From NCBI GenBank assembly GCA_002794785.1, contig NBBA01000017.1, positions 744,001 to 808,000 of the forward strand: a stretch of DNA of 64,000 nt, read 5' to 3'. Of this stretch, positions 41,702 to 54,200 are shown one piece after another (the stretch's first letter is position 1; every line of letters starts with the position of its first letter). The stretch is from Coniferiporia sulphurascens (Eukaryota; Basidiomycota; Agaricomycetes; Hymenochaetales; Hymenochaetaceae). The translations under genes were made by a program, and so were the position numbers. The notes beneath the pieces were generated by a model. The model was given only the letters and a program-made list of their open reading frames with translations. It was not told the DNA's origin and did no database searches.

Positions 41702-43303
41702 GGTCCAAGCCCCCTGGGTTCAACAGGTCCCCGCATACACACATCCCCCATGGACGGACCCCCTGGCTTTCACCAAAGGCTGAGTCAGCTTCACCACCCC
41801 CATCACACCAGTCAGCTCCGACATGCACAAACAATTCATGAACGCGGCAAGGGCCCTAGGCTCCACAACACACATCCAGGTATTCACGGATGGCTCCCGC
41901 ATAGACAATAAGTCGGGCTCGGCCATCTGTGCCATGCTGGGCACCACCTGTCTCCGGTCCCAATGACTGGAGTCCCCCACCTGTGCCACAGCCACGGATG
42001 CCGAGGAATTCTCCCTCACCATGGCCCCAAGCTGGGTAGCATGCCGCCTCCTGGCACAACTGCATGTTGCATCAGACATTTTCTTTCTATCTGATTCACT
42101 GACCACACTCCACCTCTTCCACTCTTGGGCTGCTGCCCCCAGTGCCCACCTCCTACACATTTGGAAAGCGGGTGTGGAGACGCTGCTGGATTTGTACCCG
42201 CAACTCACCATTCATTTCGTATGGTGCCCCGGTCACTCGGACATCCCCAGAAACGAATGGGCTGACTCGGAAGCGAAGCTAGCCACGGAGCTCCCCCCAT
42301 CCGATCTCAAACCGTCCACCTCCACTCTCAAAGAGGTCGCCATCCACACCCTCATGGACAGGTGGACCCTCGCACTAGCCCGCCCCCTCGCCTCCACTGC
42401 CGATAAATACTTGGTGGTACAGGGCCCCCCCACACGCCGCCTGAGAAAGCTACTCATGCACTCAGTGGACCACCCCCGGAGCGAGCTATCAGCAGTTGCT
42501 CAAGTCCTCTGTCGCACAGGTCCCTATGGGGGTTACTGGCTGAGCTTTGACTCGACCTACCGATGCAGACATGGCCTGATCTCGCACTGCAGGTGGCACA
42601 ACCACCCCCCGTGGCCCATGCAGTTGACCGCCCACATTCTAGGCGGCTGTAGCACCTTCCAACCATGGATATGACACGTATGGCCTCCCAGGGACCCTCT
42701 CCCAGTCCACCACACAGAGTGGGCTGACGAACACCACCTCCCGGTTTTGCAATGCTGGCTGCGGCTGACGGGGCATCTAAACCGCCTTTCTGACCGGACA
42801 TCCGGAGCCATCCGACTAGCTTTTGCTGCGATGGACCTTGATGGACACCCAACCAATGGGGATATGGACTTGGACCTCCTACGGGATTACATGCGTCGTA
42901 TGCTCGGACCCTGAACCCAGGACTCGGACCCGGCCCTTTTGGAGCTCGCAGGTACGCTCCCTCCCTTCCCTACTGATTAGCGACTGCCTTTCAAATTCCC
43001 TTGAATACATCTCGGCCGGCACTCTCACCCTCCCATTCCAATTCTAAGTTTCCTATTGTAACCTGCCCTCACCTGCACAGTTTGTTCATAGCGATATGTA
43101 CTCCTCCTTCTATGTCTTTCATCTAAATAGGAACTCTTCACACTTCGGCACCTCACAAGGGAGCAGAGCCCCCGCCCAGTTTTGTGCGATGCGCGATGAT
43201 GGGCACCTCCATTGTTATGTAGTTAGGGCCCCTCCTTTGGGGGGGCAGCTTGTAATTATGTAATACATGCAGGAATAATTTAGAAAAAAAAAAAAAAAAA
43301 AAG
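41702..43303 (+). mobile_element. LINE fragment L13 (A2, 5'-truncated)
   Basis: Starts just before RNase H at the ...QV(Q/R)APWVQQVPAYTHPP segment, directly after the C3 tail, and ends with a long A tract at 43285-43303. ORF2 remnant 41702-42980: stops near 41783, 41966, 42674 and 42915; RNase H FTDGSRIDNKSGSAI, DAEEFSL, FFLSDSLTTL; HCRWHNH-x9-HILGGC. Right flank is the minus LINE L14 in the RT thumb. Confidence 0.9.
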
Positions 43304-44160
43304 GCCGTGTTTTGCACAGTCTGGAGGCAGTTTACCAGGGTTTTTTGGTGGCTGCCATGGTACCAATACCAGCACGCCCCATGACAGGACTGAGCATACA
43401 CAGGAGGTGTATAGGCAGCGGAGGAGAAGGGCCGAGATGCCGCGTTGGGCATTGCCCAGGATGTGGAGGGCAGCGAGGGTGGATAGCCCCTTGGAGCGCA
43501 TTCACTCAACATGGGGCTTGAAGGAAAGGCCTGGGTCCCACCATACCCCCAACCATCGAAGTGGGATTGAGGGGCAGATCAGGGTGTTGGGGTCAACCTA
43601 GACGCCAGCGGTGTCCCAGCCTTCATAGCCGGTTTGTCGCTGAGGGGGGTGGAAGTGGAGGCACTCTGTCTTCGCAGCTTCGATGTTTAGACCAATGGTG
43701 CCGAAGAGGGTGTCTAGTTGTTGGTATGCATGGGCTAAGGCATGGCAGTTGGATGCCACTGAGGGACCTACACAAATAAGTAAGTGGTCGTCAATGTATG
43801 CCAGGGCAGTGGTGCTGGCTTGGTGAAAGTGCTGGAGGACCACCCCTGTGAAAATAGTTGACAGGATGGGTGAGACTGGTGATCCCTGGGGGGTGCCGAA
43901 ATCGGGTTTGGGGGCGGTAGGGAGGGTGGTGCCATCGAAGGCGATAGTGACCTGCTGATCCATCATGAAGGACAGACACCAGTTGGCCATGTCTGGCGCG
44001 CAACCGAGGTCCAACAGTTGTCAGTGGAGGAGTTGGGGGTGCACCGAGTCGAAGAAACCCTGAATGTCGACCGCTAGGACCGAACAAACAAGGCCCTCTG
44101 AGTGGGCATGCTCCGCGATCTGTAAAAGGTGTTGGGCAGTGTCATAGACAGAATGTCCTT
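43304..44160 (-). mobile_element. LINE L14 (A2), part 1: RT palm and thumb
   Basis: Minus strand. RT from QIAEHAHSEGLVCSVLAVDIQGFFDSVHPQLLH (TGA next, Arg codon) through GTPQGSPVSP, intact YIDDHLL, WLGVWW-type and thumb, interrupted on the left by the L13 tail. Right end TAGACAGAATGTCCTT (44145-44160) is the TSD of L15 and recurs at 49181-49196, where L14 continues. Confidence 0.93.
44145..44160. repeat. TSD of L15 (left copy)
   Basis: TAGACAGAATGTCCTT, repeated exactly at 49181-49196. Confidence 0.93.
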
Positions 44161-44479
44161 TTTTTAATTTTTATTATTATTATTCCTGCAGTATTACATA
44201 ATTACAAGCTGCCCCCCAAAGGGGGGGCCCTAACTACGTAACAATGGAGGTGCCCGTCATTGCACATCACATGAAACTGGGTGGGGGCTCTGCTCCCTAG
44301 GCAGGTGCTGATGTGTGAAGAGCCCCTATTTAGTAAGGGAAACTGGGGAGAAGGAGGAATACATATTGCTACGAACAAACCGGGTGGTTAAGGGCAGGTA
44401 AAAGTAAGAAGCTTAGAATTGGAAAGGGAGGGCGAGAGCACCGGCCAGGACGTATTCAAGGGAATTCGAAAGGCAGGCG

Positions 44480-47400
44480 CTATTCAAGAGGAAAAGGAGG
44501 GAGCATACCTGAGAGCTCTAAAAGGGCTGGGTCCGAGTCCTGGGTTCGGGGTCCGAGCATACAACGCATGTAATCCTGTAGGAGGTCCAGGTCCATATCC
44601 TCATCGGTCGGGTGTCCGTCTAGGTCCATAGCAGCGAAGGAGAGCCGTATGGCGCCCATGGCGCGGTCAGAAAGGCGGTTTAGGTGCCCCATCAGCTTAA
44701 GCCATCGGCACAAAACCGGGAGGCGGTTTTTGTCAGCCCACTCTGAGTGGTGGGTTGGGAGAGGGTCTTGAGGTGGCCAGACACGTCATATCCATGGGTG
44801 GAATGTGCTGCAGCCGCCTAGAATGTGGGCGGTCGACTGCGCGGGCCAGGGGGGGTGGTTGTGCCACCTGCAGTGCGAAATCAGGCCATGCCTGCGACGG
44901 TAGGCCGAGTCAAAACTCAGCCAGTATCCCCCATAGGGACCAGTGCAACAGAGGACCTGTGCGACTGCAGATAGCTCGCTACATGGGTGGTCGACCAAAT
45001 GCATGAGCAGCTTTCTTGGTCGGCGTGAGGGGAGGCCGTGGACTGCCAAGTACTTGTTGGCAGTCGAGGCCAGGGGGTGGGCTAGTGAGAGTGTCCATTG
45101 TTCCATGAGGGTGTGGACAGTGACTTCTTTTAGTGCGGAGGTGGAGGGTTTAAGGTCGGATGGTGGGAGCTCCATGGCCAGTTTCGCCTCTGTGTCAGCC
45201 CATTCATTCCCAGGGATGTCCGAGTGGCCAGGACACCATACGAAATGAATCGTGAGCTGGGGGTACGAGTCCAGCAAAGTCTCCACACCTGCTTTCCAGA
45301 TGTGAAGGAGGTGGGCGCCTGGGGCGGCAGCCCAAGTACAGAAGAGGTGGAGAGCAGTCAGCAAATCGGACAGGAAGAAAATGTCCAATGTGACATGCAG
45401 TTGCGCCAGGAGGCGGCATGCCACCCAGCCGGGGGCCATTGCGAGGGAGAACTCCTCAGCATCCATGGCTGTGGCACAGGTGGGGGATTCCAGTCGTTGA
45501 GACCGGAGTCGGGTGTGGCCCAGCATGGCACAGATGGCCGAGCCCGACTTATTGTCAATGCGGGAGCCATCGGTGAATACCTGGACGTGGGGGGTGGAGC
45601 CTAGTTGGCACACAGCTGTTACAAATGATTTTCAGGTGTCAGCACTAACCGGAGTGGTGGGGGTGGTAAAGCGGATCCGGCCTTCTGCGAATGCCAAAGG
45701 GTCTGTCCATGGGGGATGTGTGTATGCAGGGACCTGTTGAACCCGGGGGGCTTGGACCTGCAGAGAAAGGGAGAAAGGTCTATTAGTTATGTTTTTATAA
45801 AATTTTCGGCCAACAGAGTGCAGGGTGTGCCATAGGCGAAGGGAATGGGTAGTCTTTATATATTCAAAATAGAAAGGGAGAGGGGGGACGGAACAGAGAA
45901 AGTTAGTTGAGTGGGGGGAGGCGCCTTTGAAGATGCCCAGGATCCATTGGCAGGCCGTGTTTTGCACGGCCTGTAGGCAGTTTACCAGGGTTTTTTTGAC
46001 GGTGGCCATGGTACCATACTTGTTACAATTTTCCGTTACTTTTCCTACCACGCTGACTCACTTCCCTTTCGTCATCATCAGTCAGCGCAACTCCCCCATT
46101 TCTCTGCCTTACTCATCCTTATTTACCATATGCCATAAGACGCCATGATGACGCCTTCTCGCACCATCATGACGTGCTTTGCTTACTGATACCTTCACTT
46201 GTATTACCAAGACACTCCTTGGGGTTTCCATGACCTTCCATAGTCATGTAAACATACTAATACACGACCCTACAGTAACAAACACATAGAGTAGCATATA
46301 AGCATGTAACTTCAGTAGCACAAGCCCTAAGCTTGTGCTCTTTGTTCATACAAGCCCATTATCTGCTACCACCCATCTACTGTGCGCTACTTGACCATTA
46401 GTCGCTCTGTCGTAACCCGACTTGCTATAAGAAGCCTACTGCGTCCACATCGTCGATCAGGAAGCCCCACTGACGATCACCTTCGACTTACGACATCTAG
46501 GAAGCCCCGTTGCCGTACCATCAGTTCCGACGATCAGGAAGCCCCGACGTCGATCACTGCGTAACCATTGAGCTTAACAATACTAGCGCTCCCCATGACA
46601 GGATGGAGTGGACGCAGGAGGTATAGAGGCGGTGGAGGAGGAGGGCCGATATGCCGTGTTGGGTGTTGCCCAGGATGTGGAGTGCGGTGAGGGTGGAGAG
46701 CCCCTTGGAGCGCATTCGCTCAACGTGGGGCTTGAAGGAGAGGCCTGGATCCCACCATATCCCCAACCACCGGAGTGGGATTGAGGGGTGGATTAGTGTG
46801 GTGGGGTCAACCTGTACGCCGGCTGTGTCCCAGCCATTATAGCCAGTACATCACCGAGGGGGGTGGAAGTGGAGGCATTCCATCTTGGCAGCTTCAATGT
46901 TGAGACTGATGGTGCCGAAGAGGGTGTCGAGTTGTTGGTAGGCATTGGCGAGCTCACGGCAGTTGGATGCTACTGAGGGTCCTATGCATATAAGTAAGTG
47001 GTTGTCAACATAAGCCAGGGCCGTGGTGCCGGCTTGGTGAAAGCGCCAGAGTACCATGCCTGTGAATATTGTTGACAGGATGGGGGAGACTGGCAATCCC
47101 TGGGGGGTGCCGAAGTCTGGTTTAGGGGCGGTTGGGAGGGTGGTGCGTCAAAGGCGACTGCGACCTGCCGATCCATCATGAAGGACAGACACCAGTTGGC
47201 CATGTCTGGCGTGCAACCGAGGTCCAACAATTGCTGGTGGAGGAGCTGTGGATGCACCGAGTCGAAAAAGCCCTGGATGTCGACTGCAAGGATCGAGCAC
47301 ACAAGGCCCTCTGAGTGGGCGCATTCCGCTATCTGTAAGAGGTGTTGGGCAGCGTCATAGACCGAATGGCCCTGACGCCCCCCATATTGGTTAGGTGGCA

Positions 47401-49041
47401 GCCAGTTCCTCGTATTTGCGAGGTACTGTAGCTGGTTAGCTATTATCTTTTCGAGGAGTTTCCCCATGGTCTCCTCAAGGGTGATGGGCCGGTATGAATG
47501 CGGCAAAAATGGGTCCTTCTTGTTTGGCTTCTGGAGCATTACCACTTTTGCTGCCCGCCAGCACTCGGGGTGGTGCCCCAAGCGTAGGCAGTCATTGAAA
47601 AGTGTAAGGATCTTGTCGGGGTAGGCGTCCACCACCCATTTCAGGGGGTGGTAGCCTATTCCCGAGAGGCCCGGAGCCAACAAGTTGGATGTATCGTTCA
47701 GTGCCCCCGTAAGCTCCATAAGGAGTATGGGTGGGGCAGCTGGTTGGGATGGTGGCGGTGGTGTGTTGGCCGCTGTCTGGGGTGGTGGGGGCATAAAGAA
47801 GGTCTCATGAAAAAGCTCACCTTTCTCTTTGTCCATTTGGGTGAAGGTGCTGTCTCACCGTTTCAGCAATGGGATGGGGGTGGGTCGGTTGCCGAGGCCA
47901 CGTTTGGCCCAGCTCCAGATGTTGGTGGCGTCCGCTTCTGATGCCTGGTCCGCATAGAACTGCCGTTTGGCAGTTCATATGCCCCTTTTGAAGGCTCTTC
48001 TTGCTGTTGCATGCTGGAGGGGGGTGGTGGCCATTGTAATGGCGGATAGTAATGTCTTGCAGTGGGGTGACCACCATGGGACTTCTGTTTTCAATGGCTT
48101 TGAGAGGCGGGTGAATGGCTGAAGGGTGGCTACCATGGAGTCGATAACTGCCTTGGCTTTGATGTCCAGTGTATGGGTGTTGTGCCCTGGAAGACTGAAG
48201 GCTAGTTCGAGGAGAGGGAAGGTGATGTTGGTCCATTCCTCCTTGTCGGCTGGGAGTAGCTGGCGTGTCTTTAGGACAGGAGGGGGGGGCCGAAATGGCA
48301 CTGACCAGCGAAGGATGGCATGGTTGGACAGAGGGGAAGGGTCGGATGTGGCCGAATCTAGTATAGAGTCAGGGTTGACCGAGGGTGGGGCCCAGATCAT
48401 GTCAATGGGGCACCAGCGGTGGTTGCCATTGGGCTGTGAGTCAGAGTCAGGGAGATGGGCAGGCGCCAGGCCATGCCCACGAAAAAAGTCATCGAGGGGT
48501 TGCGCCCCCAAGTCATCCCGTTATGGGACAGCGAAGTCGGACCACGTGTGGTGGCGACGGTTGAAGTCGCCTGCCATGAGTAGAGTGGTGGCTAGCACCG
48601 AGGGGAGTGAGAATAGAAAGGACTCACCTGGGTACTGGGGGAGGCGTTCTCTCTGTCCGGGGGGTGCATACCGTAATAGTTGCACACCCGGAGGGTGATT
48701 TGGGATCGTACCTCTATCGTCAGTACATCGGTGCTGTAGGATGCGGCTCCGAGGATTGACCAGGAGGTGGGGGGGAGGGCTCTGGATACATACATGACCA
48801 CTCAAGGGCGGACCTCTGGTGGTAATACAGGTATGTATCTGGGGATGGTAGGGATGTTGAGGACCGGGGTGCCGGTTGGGTCAGTGATTGATGGTTGCAG
48901 GCCTATTTGATACCAGGGTGGTTCCTGGATAAGAATTAGGTGCGGAGGGGAGGGGTCAGTTGTTAGGACAGGGACTAGGGAATGTATCGCCACTAAAGAG
49001 TGGGCGGCATTCCACTGCAGGATAGAGATCTTCTCTATCAT
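44480..49041 (-). pseudogene. L15 ORF2 EN-RT-RNase H (interrupted by solo LTR)
   Basis: ATG 49041 (MIEKISILQWNAAHS). EN is in pieces (49041-48802; 48801-48592; 48511-47975 with GDFNRRHH, CPIDMIWAPP, SDHAILRW changed to SNHAILRW). RT 47836-46982 is open with VDIQGFFDS; one base is lost near 47145, giving a frameshift; motif C is YVDN. Thumb 46766-46580, then LTR1, then 46020-45632. RNase H and C-terminus 45613-44786 are open (FTDGSRIDNKSGSAI, DAEEFSL, FFLSDLLTAL, GHSDIPGNEWAD, HCRWHNH-x9-HILGGC). It ends PPFPLE-stop at 44480. Confidence 0.92.
46021..46579. mobile_element. Solo LTR1 (559 bp) of an LTR retrotransposon
   Basis: TGTTACAATT...GAGCTTAACA: terminal TGTTA/TAACA inverted repeats (TG...CA) flanked by the 5-bp TSD ATACT (46016-46020 and 46580-46584), inserted in the L15 RT thumb. 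Lower GC than its surroundings. Internal features: TATAAG at 46297-46302 and three AGGAAGCCCC repeats at 46459, 46499 and 46536. No internal domain (gag/pol) is present in the window, so it is a solo LTR left by LTR-LTR recombination. Copia or Gypsy origin cannot be told. Confidence 0.92.
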
Positions 49042-49180
49042 ATTTCCTCCATCTGGTCATTGGTGGGGTCGGCGGCGAGGGCCTCTTCGATTTGGCAGTA
49101 ACGCCTCTTTTTGGGGCATGCCGGCAGGGTGGCAGGGTGGTCGCCTTTGCAGTTGTTGCAGAGGCGGGGGTGGGGACATG

Positions 49181-50840
49181 TAGACAGAATGTCCTTGACA
49201 CCCCCCATACTGGTTCAGTGGCAGCCAGTCCCTCGTGTTTGCGAGGTACTGGAGCCGGTTAGCGATTATCTTTTCAAGGAGTTTCCCTAAGGTCTCCTCG
49301 AGAGTGATGGGCCGGTATGAATGCAGCAAGAAGGGATCTTTCTTGTTGGGCTTCCAGAGCATCACCACTTTTGCTGCCTGCCAGTACTCAGGATGGTGTC
49401 CCAAGTGCAAGCAGTCATTGAAAAGCGAGAGAATCTCATCAGGGTAAGCTTCCACAACCCATTTCAAGGGGTGGTAACCTATGCCTGAGAGGCCCGGTGC
49501 CGACAGGTTGGAGGTGTCAGACAGTGCCCCCATAAGCTCGGTGAGGAGAATCGGCAGGGCAGCTGGTTGGTGTGGTGGCAGCAGGGTGTTGGCCTCTGCC
49601 GGGATTGGGGGGGGCATGAAGAAAGTTTCTCGGAAGAGCTCACCTTTTTCATCGTCCGTTTCAGTGAAGGGATGGGGGTGGGTCGATTACTGAGGCCTCG
49701 TTTGGCCCAGTTCCAGATGTTGGAGGCATCCGCTTCCGATGCCTGGTCTGTGTAGAACTGTCGTTTGGCTGTCCTGATGCCACGCTTAAAGGCATGTCAT
49801 GCTGATGATCGCTGGAGGGGGGTGGTGGCCATCTGGATGGCGGAAAGGAGGATCTTGCAGTGGGGTGACCACCACAGGACTTCTGCTTTCAACGGCTTGG
49901 TGAGGCGGGTGAACGGCTGGAGGGTGGCGACCATAGAGTCAATGACCGCCTTGGCCTTGATGTCCAGGGTGTGGGTGTCGAGCCCTGGGAGGCGGAAGGC
50001 TGCTTCGAGGAGCGGGAAGGTGATGTCGGTCCATTCCTCCTTGTCAGCTGGTAGCAGCCGGCATGTCTTTAGGATGGGAGGGGGGGGCCGAAAGGGCAGT
50101 GACCAGTGCATGATAGTGTGGTTGGACAATGGTGAGGTGTCGGAGGTAGCTGAATCTATAATAGAGTCGGGGTTGACCATGGGTGGGGCCCAAATCATGT
50201 CAATGGGGCACCGATGGTGATTGCCATCAGGCTATGAGTCAGAGTCAGGAAGATGGGCAGGTACCAGGCCATGCCCACGAAAAAAGTCGTTGAGGGGTTG
50301 CACCCCCAGGTCATCTCATCGTGGAATGGGGAATTCGGACCATGTGTGGTGGCGATGGTTGAAGTCGCCTGCCACAAGTAGAGTGGTGGCTAGCACCGAG
50401 GGGAGTGAGAAAAGAAAGGACTTGCCTGGGTATTGGGGGGAGGCATTTACTCGGTCCGGGGGGTGCATGCCGTAGTAGTTGCACACTCGGAGGGTGAGTT
50501 GGGATCGGACTTCCACAGTCAGTACATCGGTGCCGTATGAGGCGGCTCTGAGAATCGACCATGAAGTTGGGGGAAGGGCTCTGGACACATACATGACTAC
50601 CTGAGGGTGGACCTCTGGTGGTAGCACTGGTACATAGCCTGGGATGGTTGGGATGTTGAGGACCAGGATGCTGGTAGGGTCGGTGAGCGAGGGCTGCAGT
50701 CCTATTTGATATCAGGGGGGTTCCTGAATAAGAATTAGGTGTGGGGGGGATGGGTCAGTTGTAAGGACAGGGATTAGGGAATGTATCGCCGCTAGTGAGC
50801 GGGCGGCATTCCACTGCAAGATAGAGAGTGTCTCTATCAT
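49181..50840 (-). pseudogene. L14 ORF2 N-terminal part (EN, linker, RT entry)
   Basis: Start at ATG 50840, overlapping ORF1 TGA as ATGA. EN is broken by stops and frame changes (50627-50316, 50198-49797); it includes GDFNHRHH, CPIDMIWAPP and SDHAILRW altered to SNHTIMHW (catalytic Asp lost). The linker has lost about 10-25 nt around 49665. RT entry 49617-49190: LTELMGALSDTSN, GYHPLKWVVEAYP, PITLEETLGKLLEKIIANRL, NQYGGCQGHSVY. The rest is at 43304-44160. Confidence 0.9.
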
Positions 50841-51286
50841 ATTTCCTCCATTTGGTCATTGGTGGGGTCGGTGGCGAGGGCCTCTTCAATTTGGCGGTAT
50901 CGCCTCTTCTTAGGGCAAGCCGGCAGGGTGGCTGGGTGGTCGCCTTTGCAGTTGTTGCAGAGGCGGGGGTGGGGGCATGTGTCGCCTTCGGGCACTGCAT
51001 CAGTTGCACAGTGGGCGCATGATTTGCGGTGATTGCGGGTCAGGTGGGCACCTGTGCAGTCAGCGCAGCAAGGTTGGGCTCGGCAGCCCTTGGTTCCATG
51101 CCCGAGGCCCTGGCACCGCTCACATTGGGTGAGGGTGGGGTGGACAGGTGGGACTGAAAGGTGGAGGGCGGATCCGAACATCCAGACGTGTGGCCTCTTG
51201 AGGAGGCGTTCACGGATGGAGCCATCAGGGTCGACAAAGGAGAAAACCACTGGGCACCTGTTGAGTGTTGGCAGGTGGTCCTCGGT
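50837..51286 (-). pseudogene. L14 ORF1 C-terminal region
   Basis: An open stretch covering VFSFVDPDGSIRERLLKRPHVWMFGS, knuckles CERCQGLGHGTKGC, CADC-x3-H-x4-H and CNNCKGDH-x6-C, then KKRRYRQIEEA and the stop at 50837. Upstream codons are beyond L16, at 54930-55120. Apparent ORF sequence to the right of 51286 belongs to L16. Confidence 0.9.
51273..51286. repeat. TSD of L16 (left copy)
   Basis: AGGTGGTCCTCGGT, repeated exactly at 54930-54943. Confidence 0.93.
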
Positions 51287-54200
51287 CCCGCCTCTCGAAA
51301 CCATCGAAAACGGAGGTCCCTTGGTGGACGCCAACATGCAAAACCTTACTGACCAACATCTCGACGGCTACCTCCCCCCTCCAATGAGTGTCAGCATGAC
51401 GCACTTTCAAACGCGGCATGCACACGGCCAAGCGGCAGTTTTACGCTGATCAGGCGGCCGAAGCGGACGCCTCCAACATCTGGACCTGGGCCAAAAGGGG
51501 CCTCGGCACCCGCCCCACACCCATTCCGTCCCTCAGATGGTGGGATGGCACCTTCACCCAGTCAGACGATGAGAAAGGTGAGTTATTTCGGGAAACTTTC
51601 TTCAGTCCTCCCCCCCCACGCAAGCGGATCCAAACCTGCCACCACCACCCCAACCAGCTGCCCTGCCAATACTCCTTAGCGAGCTTATGGGGGCACTGGC
51701 CGATACCTCCAACTTGTCGGCTCCGGGCCTCTCGGGAATAGGTTATCGCCCCCTGAAATGGGTGGTGGATGCCTACCCTGATGAGATCCTAACGCTTTTC
51801 AATGACTGCCTCTGCTTGGGGCACCACCCCAAGCGTTGGCGAGCGGCAAAAGTGGTTATGCTCCAGAAGCCAAACAAGAAGGACCCTTTCTCGCCGCGTT
51901 CATACCGGCCCATCACCCTTGAGGAGACCCTGGGGAAACTCCTCGAAAAGATAATAGCTAACAGGCTCCAGTTCCTCGCCAACAAGTGGGACTGGTTGCC
52001 ACCTAACCAGTATGGGGGGCGTCAAGGACATTCAGTCTATGACACTGCCCAACACCTCCTACAGATAGTGGAGAATGCCCATGCGAAGGGTCTCATGTGC
52101 TCGGTACTAGCAGTCGACATACAGGGCTTTTTCAACTCGGTCCACCCCCACCTCCTTCTTAGAATCTATGCACGTTGTGGTAGATGATGAGGTGCAGTGG
52201 TGAAGTCAAGGCGAAGGTGGGTTATCAGCGTAAACCAATGTATTTCATGGTAGAGACCAGCTCTCCTTATATACATCTACCGTGAGCTACGTATACTATA
52301 ACTATCATAGCTCCTATTCATATGGCGTTATCATTGCGTTATCGTTTACTTAGTAAGATGGTTGATCATACGACCATCTTTATATTTAGTACGTTCGTTA
52401 TATTTATTTAATACTCCTCCACCAGCAACTGTTGGAGCTCCAGTGCCCGCCAGACATGGCGGACTGGTGTCTCTCCTTCATGACAAATCGGCAGGTCGCA
52501 GTCGCCTTCGACAGCACCACCCTCCCAACCGCTCCAAAACCCGACTTCGGCACCCCTCAAGGATCGCCTGTCTCCCCCATCCTATCAACAATTTTTGTGG
52601 GAGTGGTCCTCCGGCGCTTTCGACAAGCCGGCACCACTGCTCTCGCATACATTGATGATCACTTACTAATATGTGTCAGCCCCTCAGTATCATCTAACTG
52701 CTGCCGACTTGCCGATGCATATCACCAACTCGACGGCCTCTTTGGCGACATCGGCCTCAACATCGAAGCGGCCAAAACAGAGGCACTCCACTTTCACCCA
52801 CCTCAGCGCCGAGTTGGCTATCATGGCTGGGACACCGCCAGGATCCAAATCGACCCCAACACCCTTATCCGACCCTCCCACCCACTTAGGTGGCTCGGGA
52901 TTTGGTGGGACCCAGGCCTGACCTTTAAGCCCCATGTAGAGAGAATGCGCTCTAAGGGGCTCTCCACTCTCACTGCTCTCCACATCCTAGGTAACACTGA
53001 ACACGGCGTATCAGCCCTCCTCCTCTGGCGACTATACACCAGCTGCATCCGCTCCGTCTTAGCATGGGGCACCCCAGTATGGTACCATGGCCGCCACCAG
53101 AAAACCCTAATAAACCGCCTCCAATCCATGCAAAACACGGCCTGCTGGTGGATACTAGGTGTCTATAAGGGCGCCTCCCCCTTCTCTACAAACTTTTTAT
53201 GCTCCGTCCCTCCCCTTTCTTTTTACTTTGAATATCTAAAAATGTCCCACTCCCTTCGCCTATGGCGCACCCCCCACTCTATTGGCTGCAAATGTTTCCA
53301 CACTGTAACTAATAGACCTTTTTCCCTTTCTCTGCAGGCCCGAGTCCCCTGGGTACAATTGGTCCCTGCATACACACATCCCCCATGGACGGATCCCCTG
53401 GCCTTTACAGACGGACAGGTCACTTTCACCCTCCCCTCCCTCCCGGTCACAGGCAACACACGCAAACAGTTCGTGCAGGCTGCGCTAGACCTCAGCACCA
53501 TCCCCCACCTCCAGGTCTTTACGGATGGCTCCTGCATCAGAACAGCCTCAGGATCCGCTATCTGCGCCATGCTCGGCCGAACCAGACTAAGGTCCTGCCG
53601 ACTTGCCTCCCCCACCTGTGCTACAGCCATGGATGTGGAAATTTTTTCTCTCGCCACTGCCCCGGGCTGGGCTGCGCACCGCCTATGCACTCACCTGCCT
53701 GTCGCATCAGACCTGTTCTTCCTGTCTGATTCACTGATGGCACTAAACCTCTTCCGCAGTTGGGCCGCCATTCCGGGTGCCCACCTCCTCCACCTTTGGA
53801 AGGCAGGGGTCGAGACTCTTCTGGACTCGCATCCAGGCCTCACCATCCATTTCGTGTGGTGTCTGGGTCACTCGGACATCCCTGGAAACAAATGGGCGGA
53901 TGATGAAGCGAAACTAGCCACGGAGCTCCCCCCCTCACAACTCGCGCCCTCCATATCTGCCCTCAAGGAAGTGGCCACCAAGACTCTGGTTGAACAGTGG
54001 ACGCTGTCCCTGGCCTGCCCCCTAGCCTCCACTGCCGATAAATATCTGGCAGTACATGGCATCCCATCACGACATCCACAGAAGCTGCTCACCCACTCCA
54101 CGGACCATCCCCACCATCACCTATCTGCAGTAGCGCAGGTCCTCTGTCGCGCCAGTCCCTACGGGGGCTACTGGCTGAGCTTCGACTCAGCCTACCAATG

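Larger units (their letters stand above)
44161..49180 (-). mobile_element. LINE L15 (A2) inserted in L14, carrying solo LTR1
   Basis: A 5.0-kb minus-strand insertion with TSD TAGACAGAATGTCCTT (16 bp, exact; the terminal Ts may overlap the tail). 5'-truncated in the ORF1 zinc knuckles (last about 47 codons of ORF1, 49038-49180), then ORF2, type-A 3' UTR and AAT tail. It is split by solo LTR1 at 46021-46579. RT has YVDN, so it is inactive. Confidence 0.94.
49181..51286 (-). mobile_element. LINE L14 (A2), part 2: RT N-terminus, EN, ORF1 end
   Basis: Continuation of L14: RT N-terminus (complement 49181-49617), linker, EN, ORF2 ATG at 50840, and ORF1 3' end (complement 50837-51286). At 51273-51286 the TSD AGGTGGTCCTCGGT marks the L16 insertion; ORF1 resumes at 54930. 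Confidence 0.93.

Noticed and set aside
52157..52413. LTR2 as a MITE
   Set aside because: The terminal inverted repeat is at most a few bases and the 5-bp duplication fits an LTR integrase better, but certainty is limited.
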